DNA of 35,580 nucleotides, taken from positions 18,231 through 53,810 of the forward strand of contig JAODGH010000016.1 in the NCBI GenBank assembly GCA_025464325.1, read 5' to 3'. The notes beneath the pieces were generated by a model. The model saw only the letters and a list, made by a program, of their open reading frames with translations. It made no database searches and was not told the DNA's origin. Both the position numbers and the translations under genes were made by a program. Shown one piece after another: positions 9,756 to 19,036 of the stretch. Origin of the DNA: Methanosarcinales archaeon. Lineage in GTDB: Archaea; Halobacteriota; Syntropharchaeia; Alkanophagales; Methanospirareceae. How positions within the stretch are numbered: position 1 is the first letter of the stretch; every line of letters starts with the position of its first letter.

Positions 9756-11501
9756 ATGGCCAATATAAAGAGGAAGGAATCGGGAATCATGGTTCTGCTT
9801 ATCTCGATTCTATTTTTAGCCGGGATTGCTCTAACCACGGTATGCGCTGCTGAACAGGTGGATTTGTTTCTACTGATGGATGGTTCGGGCAGTATAAGCC
9901 CTGAGAATTATACCGTACAGTTGCGTGGGTATAGCGAAGCGATAAAAGAGGTCATTCCCCGGGATGGGTCTGTCCTGCTCTGTGTGATTATGTTTGGATA
10001 CCCGCCAACAAATGAGTACTTCTTATACTACCACAAACCCGCACCGCGTGGATATATCCCTTATGCGAGGGTGATTGTACCACCCACCATAATAACCAAT
10101 CAGTCTGTGATTGATTCTATCGTAGAGACGCTAAATAATACGCCACAGCCCGGTGACCACACGCCCATGGCTGAAGCGTTCATACTGGCGAATAAGACGC
10201 TGACTGAAGCTATTCAGGCAGGTATCGCGAGTAAAGATGCCGTCCACATAATAGACATATCCTCAGATGGTCGTCCAAACTGGGTAAAATCGCGCTACTA
10301 CGAAGTACCACCGATTGCTGTGAATGCCACGTTTAAGGCGCGAGATGACGCGGTGGAGAAGGGCTATTTTGATAAGGTGAACGTACTTGGTGTCGATATT
10401 ATGGATGAACCATCGCATCCATATCCATACAATCGGGAATTCTTGTATTTACTGAGATACCCGCAGCCAGGTGGTACTGAAACCCCGGGCTTCTATATAG
10501 AGGCAGCGAACTGGTCGGTCTTTCCTGAGAAGATAAAGGAGAAGTTACAGCGAGAGATACCCGGGCTCACAATCGAGAAGCACGTAGATAAGGCGGAGTG
10601 TAATCCTGGTGACACGTTGACGTACTCGATACACTACAGCAATACCGGTAACATGGGTCTTACAAAGGTTGTACTGACCGATGAAGTTCCCGCATACACC
10701 ACCGTGGTGAATAGCAGTATCTCGGATGGTGGAAGCTTTACGGCGGGTGTTATCACGTGGAACATAGGCGATCTGAGTACGGGTGCCTCGGGAACACAGA
10801 CATTCCAGGTACGGGTTCATAGCGGTCTCGTGAATGGGACCGTGATACGAAACGTAGCCACAATAGATAGTGACGAGACCAATCCGCTCAGTGATTATGC
10901 CGACACAGTGGTAGAAGTAACCTCGACACCGACGCCGACACCGACACCAACACCAACACCAACGCCGACACCAACGCCGACATACCCGACGCCGACATAC
11001 CATTTAGAAGCGTATAAGCTCGTGGATAAGAAGTTCGCGCTACCGAATGATACACTTATGTACTCGATAAGATTCCGTAATGAGGGTCTCACCACACTGA
11101 CGAACGTGAAGATAAAGGATGAGATACCAGAGAACACGACTTACATAGCAGAAAGTATGTACTTTAATGGCATATTGCAGACCGACGCAGCGGATGGCGA
11201 TAACGGGACATATTATCCATCGAATAATACACTGGTCTGGGATATAGGGACCATGGCTCCGGGTGCAATGAGGGAGGTGAACTTCAAGGTCAGGATAGAT
11301 CCGTTCGTCAGGGACGGTACCGTTATCGAGAATACAGCGATACTGTGGTCAAGAGAGACACCGCCAATCAACCGCTCTGCGATAACCGTCATTATGCATC
11401 CACCAGAAGTGCCTGCACTCATGCCTCCTGGTATTGCCATGCTTATCGGACTGTTGATGATGGTAGTGTATCGGAGCGTAAGACGCAGGTATAAAAGATA
11501 A
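9756..11501 (+). CDS. Secreted VWA-domain protein with two DUF11-like repeats, TP-rich linker and C-terminal membrane anchor
   Basis: Signal sequence; MIDAS DGSGSIS; two DUF11-type modules (VDKAECNPGDTLTYSIHYSNTG... and VDKKFALPNDTLMYSIRFRNEG...); (TP)n linker; C-terminal PEVPALMPPGIAMLIGLLMMVVYRSVRRRYKR. ORF track starts at a GTG at 9702. Confidence 0.85.
   Translation: MANIKRKESGIMVLLISILFLAGIALTTVCAAEQVDLFLLMDGSGSISPENYTVQLRGYSEAIKEVIPRDGSVLLCVIMFGYPPTNEYFLYYHKPAPRGYIPYARVIVPPTIITNQSVIDSIVETLNNTPQPGDHTPMAEAFILANKTLTEAIQAGIASKDAVHIIDISSDGRPNWVKSRYYEVPPIAVNATFKARDDAVEKGYFDKVNVLGVDIMDEPSHPYPYNREFLYLLRYPQPGGTETPGFYIEAANWSVFPEKIKEKLQREIPGLTIEKHVDKAECNPGDTLTYSIHYSNTGNMGLTKVVLTDEVPAYTTVVNSSISDGGSFTAGVITWNIGDLSTGASGTQTFQVRVHSGLVNGTVIRNVATIDSDETNPLSDYADTVVEVTSTPTPTPTPTPTPTPTPTPTYPTPTYHLEAYKLVDKKFALPNDTLMYSIRFRNEGLTTLTNVKIKDEIPENTTYIAESMYFNGILQTDAADGDNGTYYPSNNTLVWDIGTMAPGAMREVNFKVRIDPFVRDGTVIENTAILWSRETPPINRSAITVIMHPPEVPALMPPGIAMLIGLLMMVVYRSVRRRYKR
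10924..11001 (+). repeat. Low-complexity Thr-Pro coding repeat (acaccg/acgccg units)
   Basis: Directly visible; encodes TPTPTPTPTPTPTPTPTPTYPTPTY. Confidence 0.95.
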
Positions 11502-11515
11502 ATTTAGCCTGAAAC

Positions 11516-12418
11516 TTACAGGTTCAGCCATGCAATCATTATCATTATCATGATATAGCATATCGCAAATACAAAGGCACTCCTCTTCGCTATGCGTATG
11601 GCATCTCTGATATGCTCGGTTCGTGGTGCCTTACAGCCGGTCCCTGTAACCGAATAATGCCCTATCTTCTCCAGTTTCACATTTAACACAGAACTCATTG
11701 CTACAATAGTAAGATGTACTCGTTTACCCGTCTTCGCTATACGTGTTTTACCACCTACCAGTAATATCAATCCAGCCGCTATGCGTTCCGGTACGTAATT
11801 CAGAACGTCGTCGGCTCTCGCTGCAAACCACCCGAAATGTATGTACCGGTCGGTTTTATAGCCCACAACGGCATCCAGTGTATTAATCACGCGGTAAAGC
11901 ATAGCGCCCGGCAGACCAGCAATTGCGAAATAGAAGAACGGTGCAATAACACTATCCGTCAGGTTCTCGGCTACCGATTCTATTGTGGCGGAGTTCAGAT
12001 GCTCCTGATCAAGGTCAGTTACCGCTCTGCTCACAATCTTGCCAACCGCGTTACGTTTCGAGTCCAAATCGTCCGCTGTTATTACGTTTCGGGCGTATCG
12101 TTCCAGACCATTCAGTGTGAATGTCATCTTGAATATGAGTGCTGCTGCTATAATGTACAACTCCCATGGTAGCAGAAACATAGCACAGCAGGGCACTGTG
12201 AAGATGGTCGCTATCAGCACACTGAAGCTAACCCCGCGAAAACGCTCTTTACGCGGGTTACCACGTTCTGTCATCCGGTCAAAGCGGTACATCAATCTGC
12301 TTATCCAGACGATGGGATAATATCGTTCCAGACGCTCTGGTGGATCACCCACGGTGAGATCAATAGCAAGCGCGGCGATAAAAATCAAGATTTGGGATAT
12401 TGCAAACGGAGGGTTCAT
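11516..12418 (-). CDS. cbiB: Adenosylcobinamide-phosphate synthase (CbiB/CobD)
   Basis: IDLTVGDPPERLERYYPIVWISRLM, SVAENLTDSVIAPFFYFAIAGLPGAMLYRVINTLDAVVGYKTDRYIHFGWFAARADDVLNYVPERI; canonical CbiB motifs. Confidence 0.95.
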   Translation of the reverse strand: MNPPFAISQILIFIAALAIDLTVGDPPERLERYYPIVWISRLMYRFDRMTERGNPRKERFRGVSFSVLIATIFTVPCCAMFLLPWELYIIAAALIFKMTFTLNGLERYARNVITADDLDSKRNAVGKIVSRAVTDLDQEHLNSATIESVAENLTDSVIAPFFYFAIAGLPGAMLYRVINTLDAVVGYKTDRYIHFGWFAARADDVLNYVPERIAAGLILLVGGKTRIAKTGKRVHLTIVAMSSVLNVKLEKIGHYSVTGTGCKAPRTEHIRDAIRIAKRSAFVFAICYIMIMIMIAWLNL

Positions 12419-12771
12419 TGCCCTTTCACCGGCGGATAGCTATCTTTGAGTTCATGGAATATGCTCACGCGTACACGCTCCAGATCCTCCACACGCTTTA
12501 TGCCCCGCCCCCTGATTATCTCAAGTAAGACCGATGCGACTTCGAATCGGTGTATCCAGTAGCAGTGTGTACAGTTCCATACAGAGGTCCCATCCTTACG
12601 TTTTAACCATTCTCCCCCGGTCTGTTGATCTTTACAGGGATAAAAGGGGCAGAAGCACCATGTACAGTCCTGTCCACGGAAATGGCATGGATAATAATCA
12701 CAACTCTCGTCCGGTCCAACAAGTCCTGATATCAGTACCTTCTTCAGGTGTTCATATGCCAGGGGGTGCAT
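12415..12771 (-). CDS. Cysteine-rich small domain protein (cobalamin-biosynthesis associated)
   Basis: CDYYPCHFRGQDCTWCFCPFYPCKDQQTGGEWLKRKDGTSVWNCTHCYWIH; overlaps the cbiB start by 4 nt (ATGA-type coupling). Confidence 0.8.
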   Translation of the reverse strand: MHPLAYEHLKKVLISGLVGPDESCDYYPCHFRGQDCTWCFCPFYPCKDQQTGGEWLKRKDGTSVWNCTHCYWIHRFEVASVLLEIIRGRGIKRVEDLERVRVSIFHELKDSYPPVKGQ

Positions 12772-12882
12772 TTATATGGCTATTATTGATTACCATGGAT
12801 GGTTTTGCAGAAATTTAAACTTGTTGGCGGTTAGCCTCTGAGTAGAAAGCCGGGACTGTGCGGTGTAGATGTCAATATTTAT

Positions 12883-13914
12883 TTACGTAGAAGCTTCAAC
12901 GAAAGCTTTTTTACCATCTGCTGTGTTCTTAAGCAGCCGGAACGCCAGGTCCTGACCCGGAAAAGACCGTAATCCGCAATCAGGTCCGGTATACTTGATT
13001 CTATCACCGAATATAGCATGAGCGTGTTTCAATCTCTGTTTCACTCGTTCCGGGTTGTTATATTCATCTATAATCGCTTTCAATATCGTTTCATCACCGA
13101 ACGCCCGCGTATGATGGCGTTCATCGTATTCCGCAGCCATGCTCATTATATCTGTCCGTGCGATACCCACCCTTAGATACTTGTCGTAGCGCTCCAGCAT
13201 CTCCCGGTCTATAAGTTGCAATAGCGATGGATTTGCAGCGGATTCCACCCCTATCACGCTTATACCTTCCACCTGACACACGAGCTCGTAGAATATCGGT
13301 GAGTGCAGATGTATCTGCGTATCTATACCTTTCTGAAATGCGAACTGCGATGCGGTCTCCAGTGCCTTTATCACCGCTTCGTCCTCTTCTATACGCGGAT
13401 CCAGACCCATACTCGGCTCGTCGATCGATACGCATCGCACCTCATAATTGCGTGCACACTCGATACTGTGTTTTATGAACCTGCAAACCGATTTAGCGAT
13501 GTTCAGCACGATGTCCATATAAACCGGCGGCTGGAACTGGTTATAATACAGCTCTATCGGACCGGTGACGCATACCCGCAGCTTCAATTTCTCACCCCTG
13601 TCTGCTTTATAGCGTGCTGCAAGCGTTTCAAGCGCTTCCAGCTCTATTATTCGTGCCTCTTCGTACTTTATCAGCAATGGCGCTTCTGTCTTCGTATCGT
13701 CCATCATGGGCTCACTGAACTGTGCGACCATGTGCTGGAACTGGGGGTACGTGGGCAGTTCCACCCCTGCATTTATCTTCTGCCACATCGCATCCTCTAT
13801 CATGCCATAAAGCGCGTCATCAGGCATGGCAAAGGCTTTCTCTATCCATTCTTTGCTCGTTCCTTCCGGTAACGGATAGCTGCCTATGTCATCATATATT
13901 AATTCTGAACTCAT
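12883..13914 (-). CDS. MetE C-terminal-like/UroD-superfamily methionine synthase-like methyltransferase
   Basis: DDIGSYPLPEG start, VTGPIELYYNQF, SIDEPSMGLDP, IHLHSP, GVESAANP, YTGPDCGLRSFP; resembles folate-independent (core-MetE-type) enzymes. Confidence 0.75.
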   Translation of the reverse strand: MSSELIYDDIGSYPLPEGTSKEWIEKAFAMPDDALYGMIEDAMWQKINAGVELPTYPQFQHMVAQFSEPMMDDTKTEAPLLIKYEEARIIELEALETLAARYKADRGEKLKLRVCVTGPIELYYNQFQPPVYMDIVLNIAKSVCRFIKHSIECARNYEVRCVSIDEPSMGLDPRIEEDEAVIKALETASQFAFQKGIDTQIHLHSPIFYELVCQVEGISVIGVESAANPSLLQLIDREMLERYDKYLRVGIARTDIMSMAAEYDERHHTRAFGDETILKAIIDEYNNPERVKQRLKHAHAIFGDRIKYTGPDCGLRSFPGQDLAFRLLKNTADGKKAFVEAST

Positions 13915-15281
13915 ATCTCATCCATCCTCCTCTCCCAATAGCTGGTTATCTTATCCACCTTCTCCGCTGCTATACCTGTGTAACGCTCAGCGTTAAACAC
14001 CTGTCTGCGCTGTTCTGGCGTGAACCTGCTTATATATGATTGCACAGTATCATCCGCTTCTATCAGCTCTTTCAAGCTCTTACCGTGTTCATATGCCTGA
14101 AACGTCTTCTGCCTGAGGTATTCATGCGCATCTCGATACCCGTAATACGATAGCAATATGTACAGTGGTTCAGCAATGATATTATCCGCAGAGATGTTGA
14201 AATTGGCACGCATTTTGGCTCTGTCCACAACTAACCGCTCGCTTATGCGCTTCAATCGCCTCACACTGTGATCGAATATCACCAGCAACTCGGGGATATA
14301 TCGCTGAGATGCGGAATTGGTAAGGTCGCGTTGATGCTCTGAGACCTGATCGAGATGCACTGTCACGATCTGTGGCATGAATCGTTTCCATAAACTCTTA
14401 ACCCCCTCGAACCCTATCGGATTGCGTTTATGCGGCATAGTCGATGAGCCCACCTGAGTTGCAGTCGCCTGCTCTCGTACCTCGGCAATCTCGCTCCGCT
14501 GCAGGTGTCGCATATCATCACAGAAATTGGCAAGCACCGAGAAACTGCTTATTATCGTGTGTATCAGGTCGCATACAGGCTCGGGCGGTACGATCTGGGT
14601 GGATATAGGAGCGGGTTTGAGTCCCAGCACCGCCATTACATCCCGTTCAAACGCTTCAGGATCATCGAATATGAGTGAAGCGGCGTTATACGCGCCTACG
14701 GCGCCCGATAACTTACCTCGAAGATTCTCACTTGCATCTCTAACCTTCAATATCCGGTTGCCCCATCGGTTCACGTACTGCGCAATTGCGAATCCGAAAG
14801 TGATGGGTTCGGCATGCTGTCCATGTGTTCGTCCTATCTGCAGCGTATCTCGTTCTCGTCTGGCAAGGTCGATCCAAACGCGTTCCAGCGCTTTCATGTC
14901 CGGCAGGATGACTGCTCTCACCGCTTCCCGGTACCTCAGGGCATTCGCGGTATCCACAATGTCGTACGAAGTAGCACAGAGATGCACAAATGGTTTCGCA
15001 TCTTCGCTCACCTTACGCCTGATCACATTCACCAGTGCGCGTATATCATGCTTCGTACGTTTCTCCTCTTCGTATACTTCCTCCGGGCTTATACTTGACG
15101 CTGCATCCACAATCTCCTGTTTCAACGCCTCGTCCAGTAACCCCCTGCGTGCGAAAACCTCAGCAATTGCCGCTTCCACACGCGCCTTGTAGTGCAGATA
15201 CGCTTCCTCAGACAGATACGCACGCAGATCATCCACCGCATAACGGTAGTCCGTTGGTGAGAAATCAGTGAAAGCCACCAT
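13911..15281 (-). CDS. purB: Adenylosuccinate lyase
   Basis: TSYDIVDTANALRYREAV, GRTHGQHAEPITFGFAIA, and the signature VGSSTMPHKRNPIGFE. ATG at 15281 has an upstream GAGGAGGGTG SD. Confidence 0.95.
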   Translation of the reverse strand: MVAFTDFSPTDYRYAVDDLRAYLSEEAYLHYKARVEAAIAEVFARRGLLDEALKQEIVDAASSISPEEVYEEEKRTKHDIRALVNVIRRKVSEDAKPFVHLCATSYDIVDTANALRYREAVRAVILPDMKALERVWIDLARRERDTLQIGRTHGQHAEPITFGFAIAQYVNRWGNRILKVRDASENLRGKLSGAVGAYNAASLIFDDPEAFERDVMAVLGLKPAPISTQIVPPEPVCDLIHTIISSFSVLANFCDDMRHLQRSEIAEVREQATATQVGSSTMPHKRNPIGFEGVKSLWKRFMPQIVTVHLDQVSEHQRDLTNSASQRYIPELLVIFDHSVRRLKRISERLVVDRAKMRANFNISADNIIAEPLYILLSYYGYRDAHEYLRQKTFQAYEHGKSLKELIEADDTVQSYISRFTPEQRRQVFNAERYTGIAAEKVDKITSYWERRMDEI

Positions 15282-15987
15282 TAACACCCTCCTCTCGCTT
15301 CATCAATTCTATAAGCTCACAGGGCTGATCGGTCGCTATACCATCCACACCAAGATCGATAGCGTTAAGTAAATCCTGCTTCGTGTTCACAGTCCACGGA
15401 TAAACCTCTATACCGCTGTCCGTACACACATCAACAAATTCACGATTGCATTTTATCCGCTCGTATTTGGGGAATATAGCATCCGCCTCAGCATCCTGTA
15501 CCAGCCGTACGGGATTCACCGGTACACAAGCAATTATCGCACCGGTCTTTATCGATGCACCCCCAGTATCCTTCAGATTACGTAGTGAATGATGCAGGAA
15601 AGAGACGACAATTACATCTCCGGTCATATCCGCTTCTGTTATCGCATCAAGCACCGGTATCTCCATGCCCTCTTCCTTCAGTTCTATAACCAGAGAGCGG
15701 TTATATAGCTTTGCAAGCGAAATAACCTCGGATAACTCCGGTATACGCTCGCCTCTGCCCGCATCGAGTACCTTTAACTCTCTCAGGGTCCTGTCACCCA
15801 CCCTGCCGGTACCATTTGTGGTTCTATCAAGTGTGTCGTCATGGATCACCACCATCTTATTGTCTGCGGTGAATCTTACATCAACCTCAACGGCATCCAC
15901 GCCACATTCAAAAGCTTTACGCACCGCTCTCAGCGTGTTCTCGGGCTCGGTCGCTCTCGCGCCTCGATGGGCTATCACCTTTATCAT
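15265..15987 (-). CDS. Glycerophosphodiester phosphodiesterase
   Basis: MIKVIAHRGARATEPENTLRAVRKAFECGVDAVEVDVRFTADNKMVVIHDDTLDRTTNGTG; canonical GDPD motif. Confidence 0.95.
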   Translation of the reverse strand: MIKVIAHRGARATEPENTLRAVRKAFECGVDAVEVDVRFTADNKMVVIHDDTLDRTTNGTGRVGDRTLRELKVLDAGRGERIPELSEVISLAKLYNRSLVIELKEEGMEIPVLDAITEADMTGDVIVVSFLHHSLRNLKDTGGASIKTGAIIACVPVNPVRLVQDAEADAIFPKYERIKCNREFVDVCTDSGIEVYPWTVNTKQDLLNAIDLGVDGIATDQPCELIELMKREEGVNGGFH

Positions 15988-16044
15988 CCTGTACTTATGA
16001 GCAGCTCAAACATTTAATAATCTTCAAATAAAATATTATCGAAG

Positions 16045-16860
16045 ATGGAAGAGTTTGAGATAGATGAGGTTTCGATCTACTGGGATATTGGAGAGAAGTA
16101 CAAGGAACAAATAAAAAATCGCTATAACTTCATGGTTGCTGGCTTTCCGCCTCTCGGTAACATCATACCCTATCATCTGAAAGAGCTTTTGCAGGATTCC
16201 GTGCGGGTAATGTGCCTGTATTCCTGTAACTTCCCACCGATGGTAGAAGCACGGGATGAGGAGTTTGTGATACCACATGACGAGCTCTGGTACAGCACGG
16301 AGAAGCGGTTGTTCTGCTATGTTGGCAAGTATCCGGAGACGGAATATCTACCAAAATCGGCGTATAAGCAGTCCGAAGGGCTGGCGCGAATCGCAAAGAT
16401 GCTCAACGTACGTGAGTTATACACAATAGGGGTGATAATGCCATTTCAAGAACCCTTCAGGAATACTAAACCAGGTATAGAGGCGTATATCGGCTATTTC
16501 GAAGGTTCTCGCAAGGAGTTACCAGCTGGTTCGATAAAGATGACGAGAAAGAATATCGGACGCTACACGATAATTCGTAAGACCGGACTGTTGCCGGGTT
16601 TCGCGTCGAAAATGGGTATTGAGAGCTATTCTATACTCGGTGTTGGTAAATATCCCGAAGACCTGCGAGCTTGTGTCGGTGCATTACGGGTATTCAAGCG
16701 GATGTCTGGAATAGAACTGGAGACGGGCACGATAGAGAAGATGCTGACGGAAAGCGCAGAAGCGGTTGAGAAACGGATAAAGCAACAGATAGAGAAGAGT
16801 GCTTCTGTGTATCGCGGTGATGGTGTGGGTGCCGATACGTCTCAATACATGTATGGCTGA
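16045..16860 (+). CDS. PAC2-family (proteasome assembly chaperone-like) protein
   Basis: FMVAGFPPLGNIIPYHLKELL...VRVMCLYSCNFPPMVEARDEEFVIPHDELWYSTEKRLFCYVGKYP; PAC2-like architecture recognised by eye. Confidence 0.55.
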   Translation: MEEFEIDEVSIYWDIGEKYKEQIKNRYNFMVAGFPPLGNIIPYHLKELLQDSVRVMCLYSCNFPPMVEARDEEFVIPHDELWYSTEKRLFCYVGKYPETEYLPKSAYKQSEGLARIAKMLNVRELYTIGVIMPFQEPFRNTKPGIEAYIGYFEGSRKELPAGSIKMTRKNIGRYTIIRKTGLLPGFASKMGIESYSILGVGKYPEDLRACVGALRVFKRMSGIELETGTIEKMLTESAEAVEKRIKQQIEKSASVYRGDGVGADTSQYMYG

Positions 16861-16885
16861 TTGAACCGGAATGAACCATTGAAAT

Positions 16886-18757
16886 ATGAAGGAATCGTTG
16901 AGCAGTGTGGATATAGCAGTAATCGTTAAAGAACTGCAGCAGCTGGTTGGTGCGAGGGTGGAGAAGGTCTATCAGATCGGTAAGGAAGAGATAAGGTTGA
17001 AACTGCATAAGAGCAATGTCGGCTCCTTTGATCTGATAATAGAAGCTGGTAGACGAATCCATCTAACGAAATACAGACGTGAAGCGCCGCGAATGCCTTC
17101 TAACTTCGCAATGTTCCTCCGGAAGTATCTTGGTGGCTGCAGGATCATTGCTATAAGGCAGTTCGATTTCGATCGAATAGTGGAACTGAGCTTGAGTTGC
17201 CGTGATAACGAGCTTGGATTGATAGCGGAATTGCTTCCCGGTGGCAATATCATTCTGATAGACGAGAAAGGTGAGATACTGATACCATTCCACCGTGTTA
17301 GCTTCTCAACGCGTGAGATAAAAGCGCACGAGCGATACGAGAGACCACCTTCGAGAATCAACCCGTTACAAATGTCTAAGGACGAATTTGCGAAACTGTG
17401 CAGTTCTGCAACTAAAGATGTTGTACGTACACTTGCAATGTGTCTGGGTGGGCTTTATGCGGAAGAGGTATGTGCAAAATCGGGTATTGACAAGCATAAG
17501 CATGCAAGTGCGCTCGATGATGCCGAGCTGAATGCCATATACAGTACGATAAGGGAGGTGTTAAAGCCGGTGATAACGGGTGAAGGGCTGTGCCCGCATA
17601 TAGTGATCGAGGCGGGTGAGCATGTGGATGTTTTACCGTTCGAACTGAGTCGATATAAAGACGCGGAGAAGATAACATTTCCCTCTTTTAACGATGCGGT
17701 GGATGAATTCTTCACGAAGAAGATAGCGGATAGTGTGGAAACAGCCGCTCAAAGTGAACGTGATAGGGTAATAGCGCGATACGAGCGTATATTGAAGGAG
17801 CAGGAGGAGGCACTGGCTGAGTACCAGACGAAGGAGGAGGAATGGCGGCGAAAAGGTGAACTGATATATACAAAATACCGGCAGATTGAAGATATGCTGG
17901 CGAGTATGACGCGAAATGCCCGGAAGGTGGAACTGTCACTGCCCGAGGGTAAAATCGAGATCGATACCTCTTTATCGCTATTTAAGAATGCGAGTCTGTG
18001 TTACGAACGTGCGAAGGTCTTCAAGAGGAAGAGGGAGGGTGTGGAACGTGCGATTGCGGAGACGAAGGAGAGATTGAAGCAAGCACAGGAGCGAGAGTTG
18101 GCTATTGCGAAGGGTGCGATACCGGAGAAGCGCGAGATGAAACGTAAGAAGCAGGAATGGTACGAACGTTTCCGGTGGTTTGTAACCCGTGAGGGAGTAC
18201 TCGTAATAGCGGGTAATGATGCAACCACAAACGAGATGCTGGTGAAGAAGTATATGGATAGTGACGACCTGTTCTGTCATACACAGACGAGTGGTGCTCC
18301 CGTCGTAATAGCGAAGACGGGCGGGAAAACTTTATCTGAGTCAAGTTTGCGTGCGATAGCGCAATTTGCCGCTTCTTACTCCAGTTTATGGAAATACGGG
18401 TTCTACGAGGGTGAATGCTATATCGTCAGCGGTGAGCAGGTGAGTAAGGCACCACCATCGGGCGAATACATAAGGAAAGGCAGTTTTGTGATAAGGGGCA
18501 AGAGACAGTATTTCAAGGTGCCTCTGGGGCTTTGTATCGGTATAGACGAGCGTGACCGCGTGGTTGCATTGCCCGAGCAGGAGAAGCAGAGGCTGAAACG
18601 GTTTGTGGTTCTGGAACCCGATAATGAACTGGATAAGAACGAACTATCAACGGCGATTGTGGAGTACTTCCAGGCGCATGGTATTGTGACCACACAGGAT
18701 AAGATACTGCGTCTTTTACCGCCCGGTAAGTCCCGAATAAAGGCAAAATCGGGTTGA
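16886..18757 (+). CDS. rqcH: NFACT/RqcH (Rqc2-like, FbpA) ribosome quality control protein
   Basis: MKESLSSVDIAVIVKELQQLVGARVEKVYQIGKEEIRLKLHKSN N-terminal NFACT-N; coiled coil; WYERFRWFVTREGVLVIAGNDATTNEMLVKKYMDSDDLFCHTQTSGAPVVIAK NFACT-R domain. Confidence 0.92.
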   Translation: MKESLSSVDIAVIVKELQQLVGARVEKVYQIGKEEIRLKLHKSNVGSFDLIIEAGRRIHLTKYRREAPRMPSNFAMFLRKYLGGCRIIAIRQFDFDRIVELSLSCRDNELGLIAELLPGGNIILIDEKGEILIPFHRVSFSTREIKAHERYERPPSRINPLQMSKDEFAKLCSSATKDVVRTLAMCLGGLYAEEVCAKSGIDKHKHASALDDAELNAIYSTIREVLKPVITGEGLCPHIVIEAGEHVDVLPFELSRYKDAEKITFPSFNDAVDEFFTKKIADSVETAAQSERDRVIARYERILKEQEEALAEYQTKEEEWRRKGELIYTKYRQIEDMLASMTRNARKVELSLPEGKIEIDTSLSLFKNASLCYERAKVFKRKREGVERAIAETKERLKQAQERELAIAKGAIPEKREMKRKKQEWYERFRWFVTREGVLVIAGNDATTNEMLVKKYMDSDDLFCHTQTSGAPVVIAKTGGKTLSESSLRAIAQFAASYSSLWKYGFYEGECYIVSGEQVSKAPPSGEYIRKGSFVIRGKRQYFKVPLGLCIGIDERDRVVALPEQEKQRLKRFVVLEPDNELDKNELSTAIVEYFQAHGIVTTQDKILRLLPPGKSRIKAKSG

Positions 18758-19036
18758 ACGCTGTTGTAAAATCACAAGATTGCATAACATTTCAGCCGAA
18801 GAATGCATAGGATACGGGAATGCGCTGCGAATGGCAATAGAGGGACAAGAACTTTCAAATGCTGATTCATCGTTCAGAATAGTGCGTACATTGAATGTCT
18901 CAAAATCCAGCGGAATCATGATTGCCATGGCAGTCTGGGACAATCCCATACGATAATGCTATCCGTTGGGATTTTTATCAGGCGCCGAAATGCGAAGAAG
19001 CCTGTCTTGGCGAATGGTAATCATGGAGTGCATCCT

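Noticed and set aside
10545-11003. Cys/Arg-rich - strand ORF with CRRRCRRWCRRWCWCWC
   Set aside because: Antisense translation of the Thr-Pro repeat; looks metal-binding only because of the low-complexity DNA.
9756-11501. VWA protein as partner of the tubulin-like system (VWA proteins accompany some FtsZ-like families)
   Set aside because: It is 12 kb away, secreted rather than cytoplasmic, and separated by housekeeping genes; no positional support.
12772-12882. Possible cobalamin riboswitch or structured RNA between the Cys-rich gene and the MetE-like gene
   Set aside because: Some short complementary words (ggcggttagcc) but no convincing B12-box or conserved fold visible.
13303-13872. 189-aa + strand ORF opposite the MetE-like gene
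   Set aside because: Antisense shadow ORF; no motif support.
14527-15192. 221-aa + strand ORF opposite purB
   Set aside because: Antisense reading of a clear purB gene; low-complexity Ser/Arg-rich composition and no recognisable domain.
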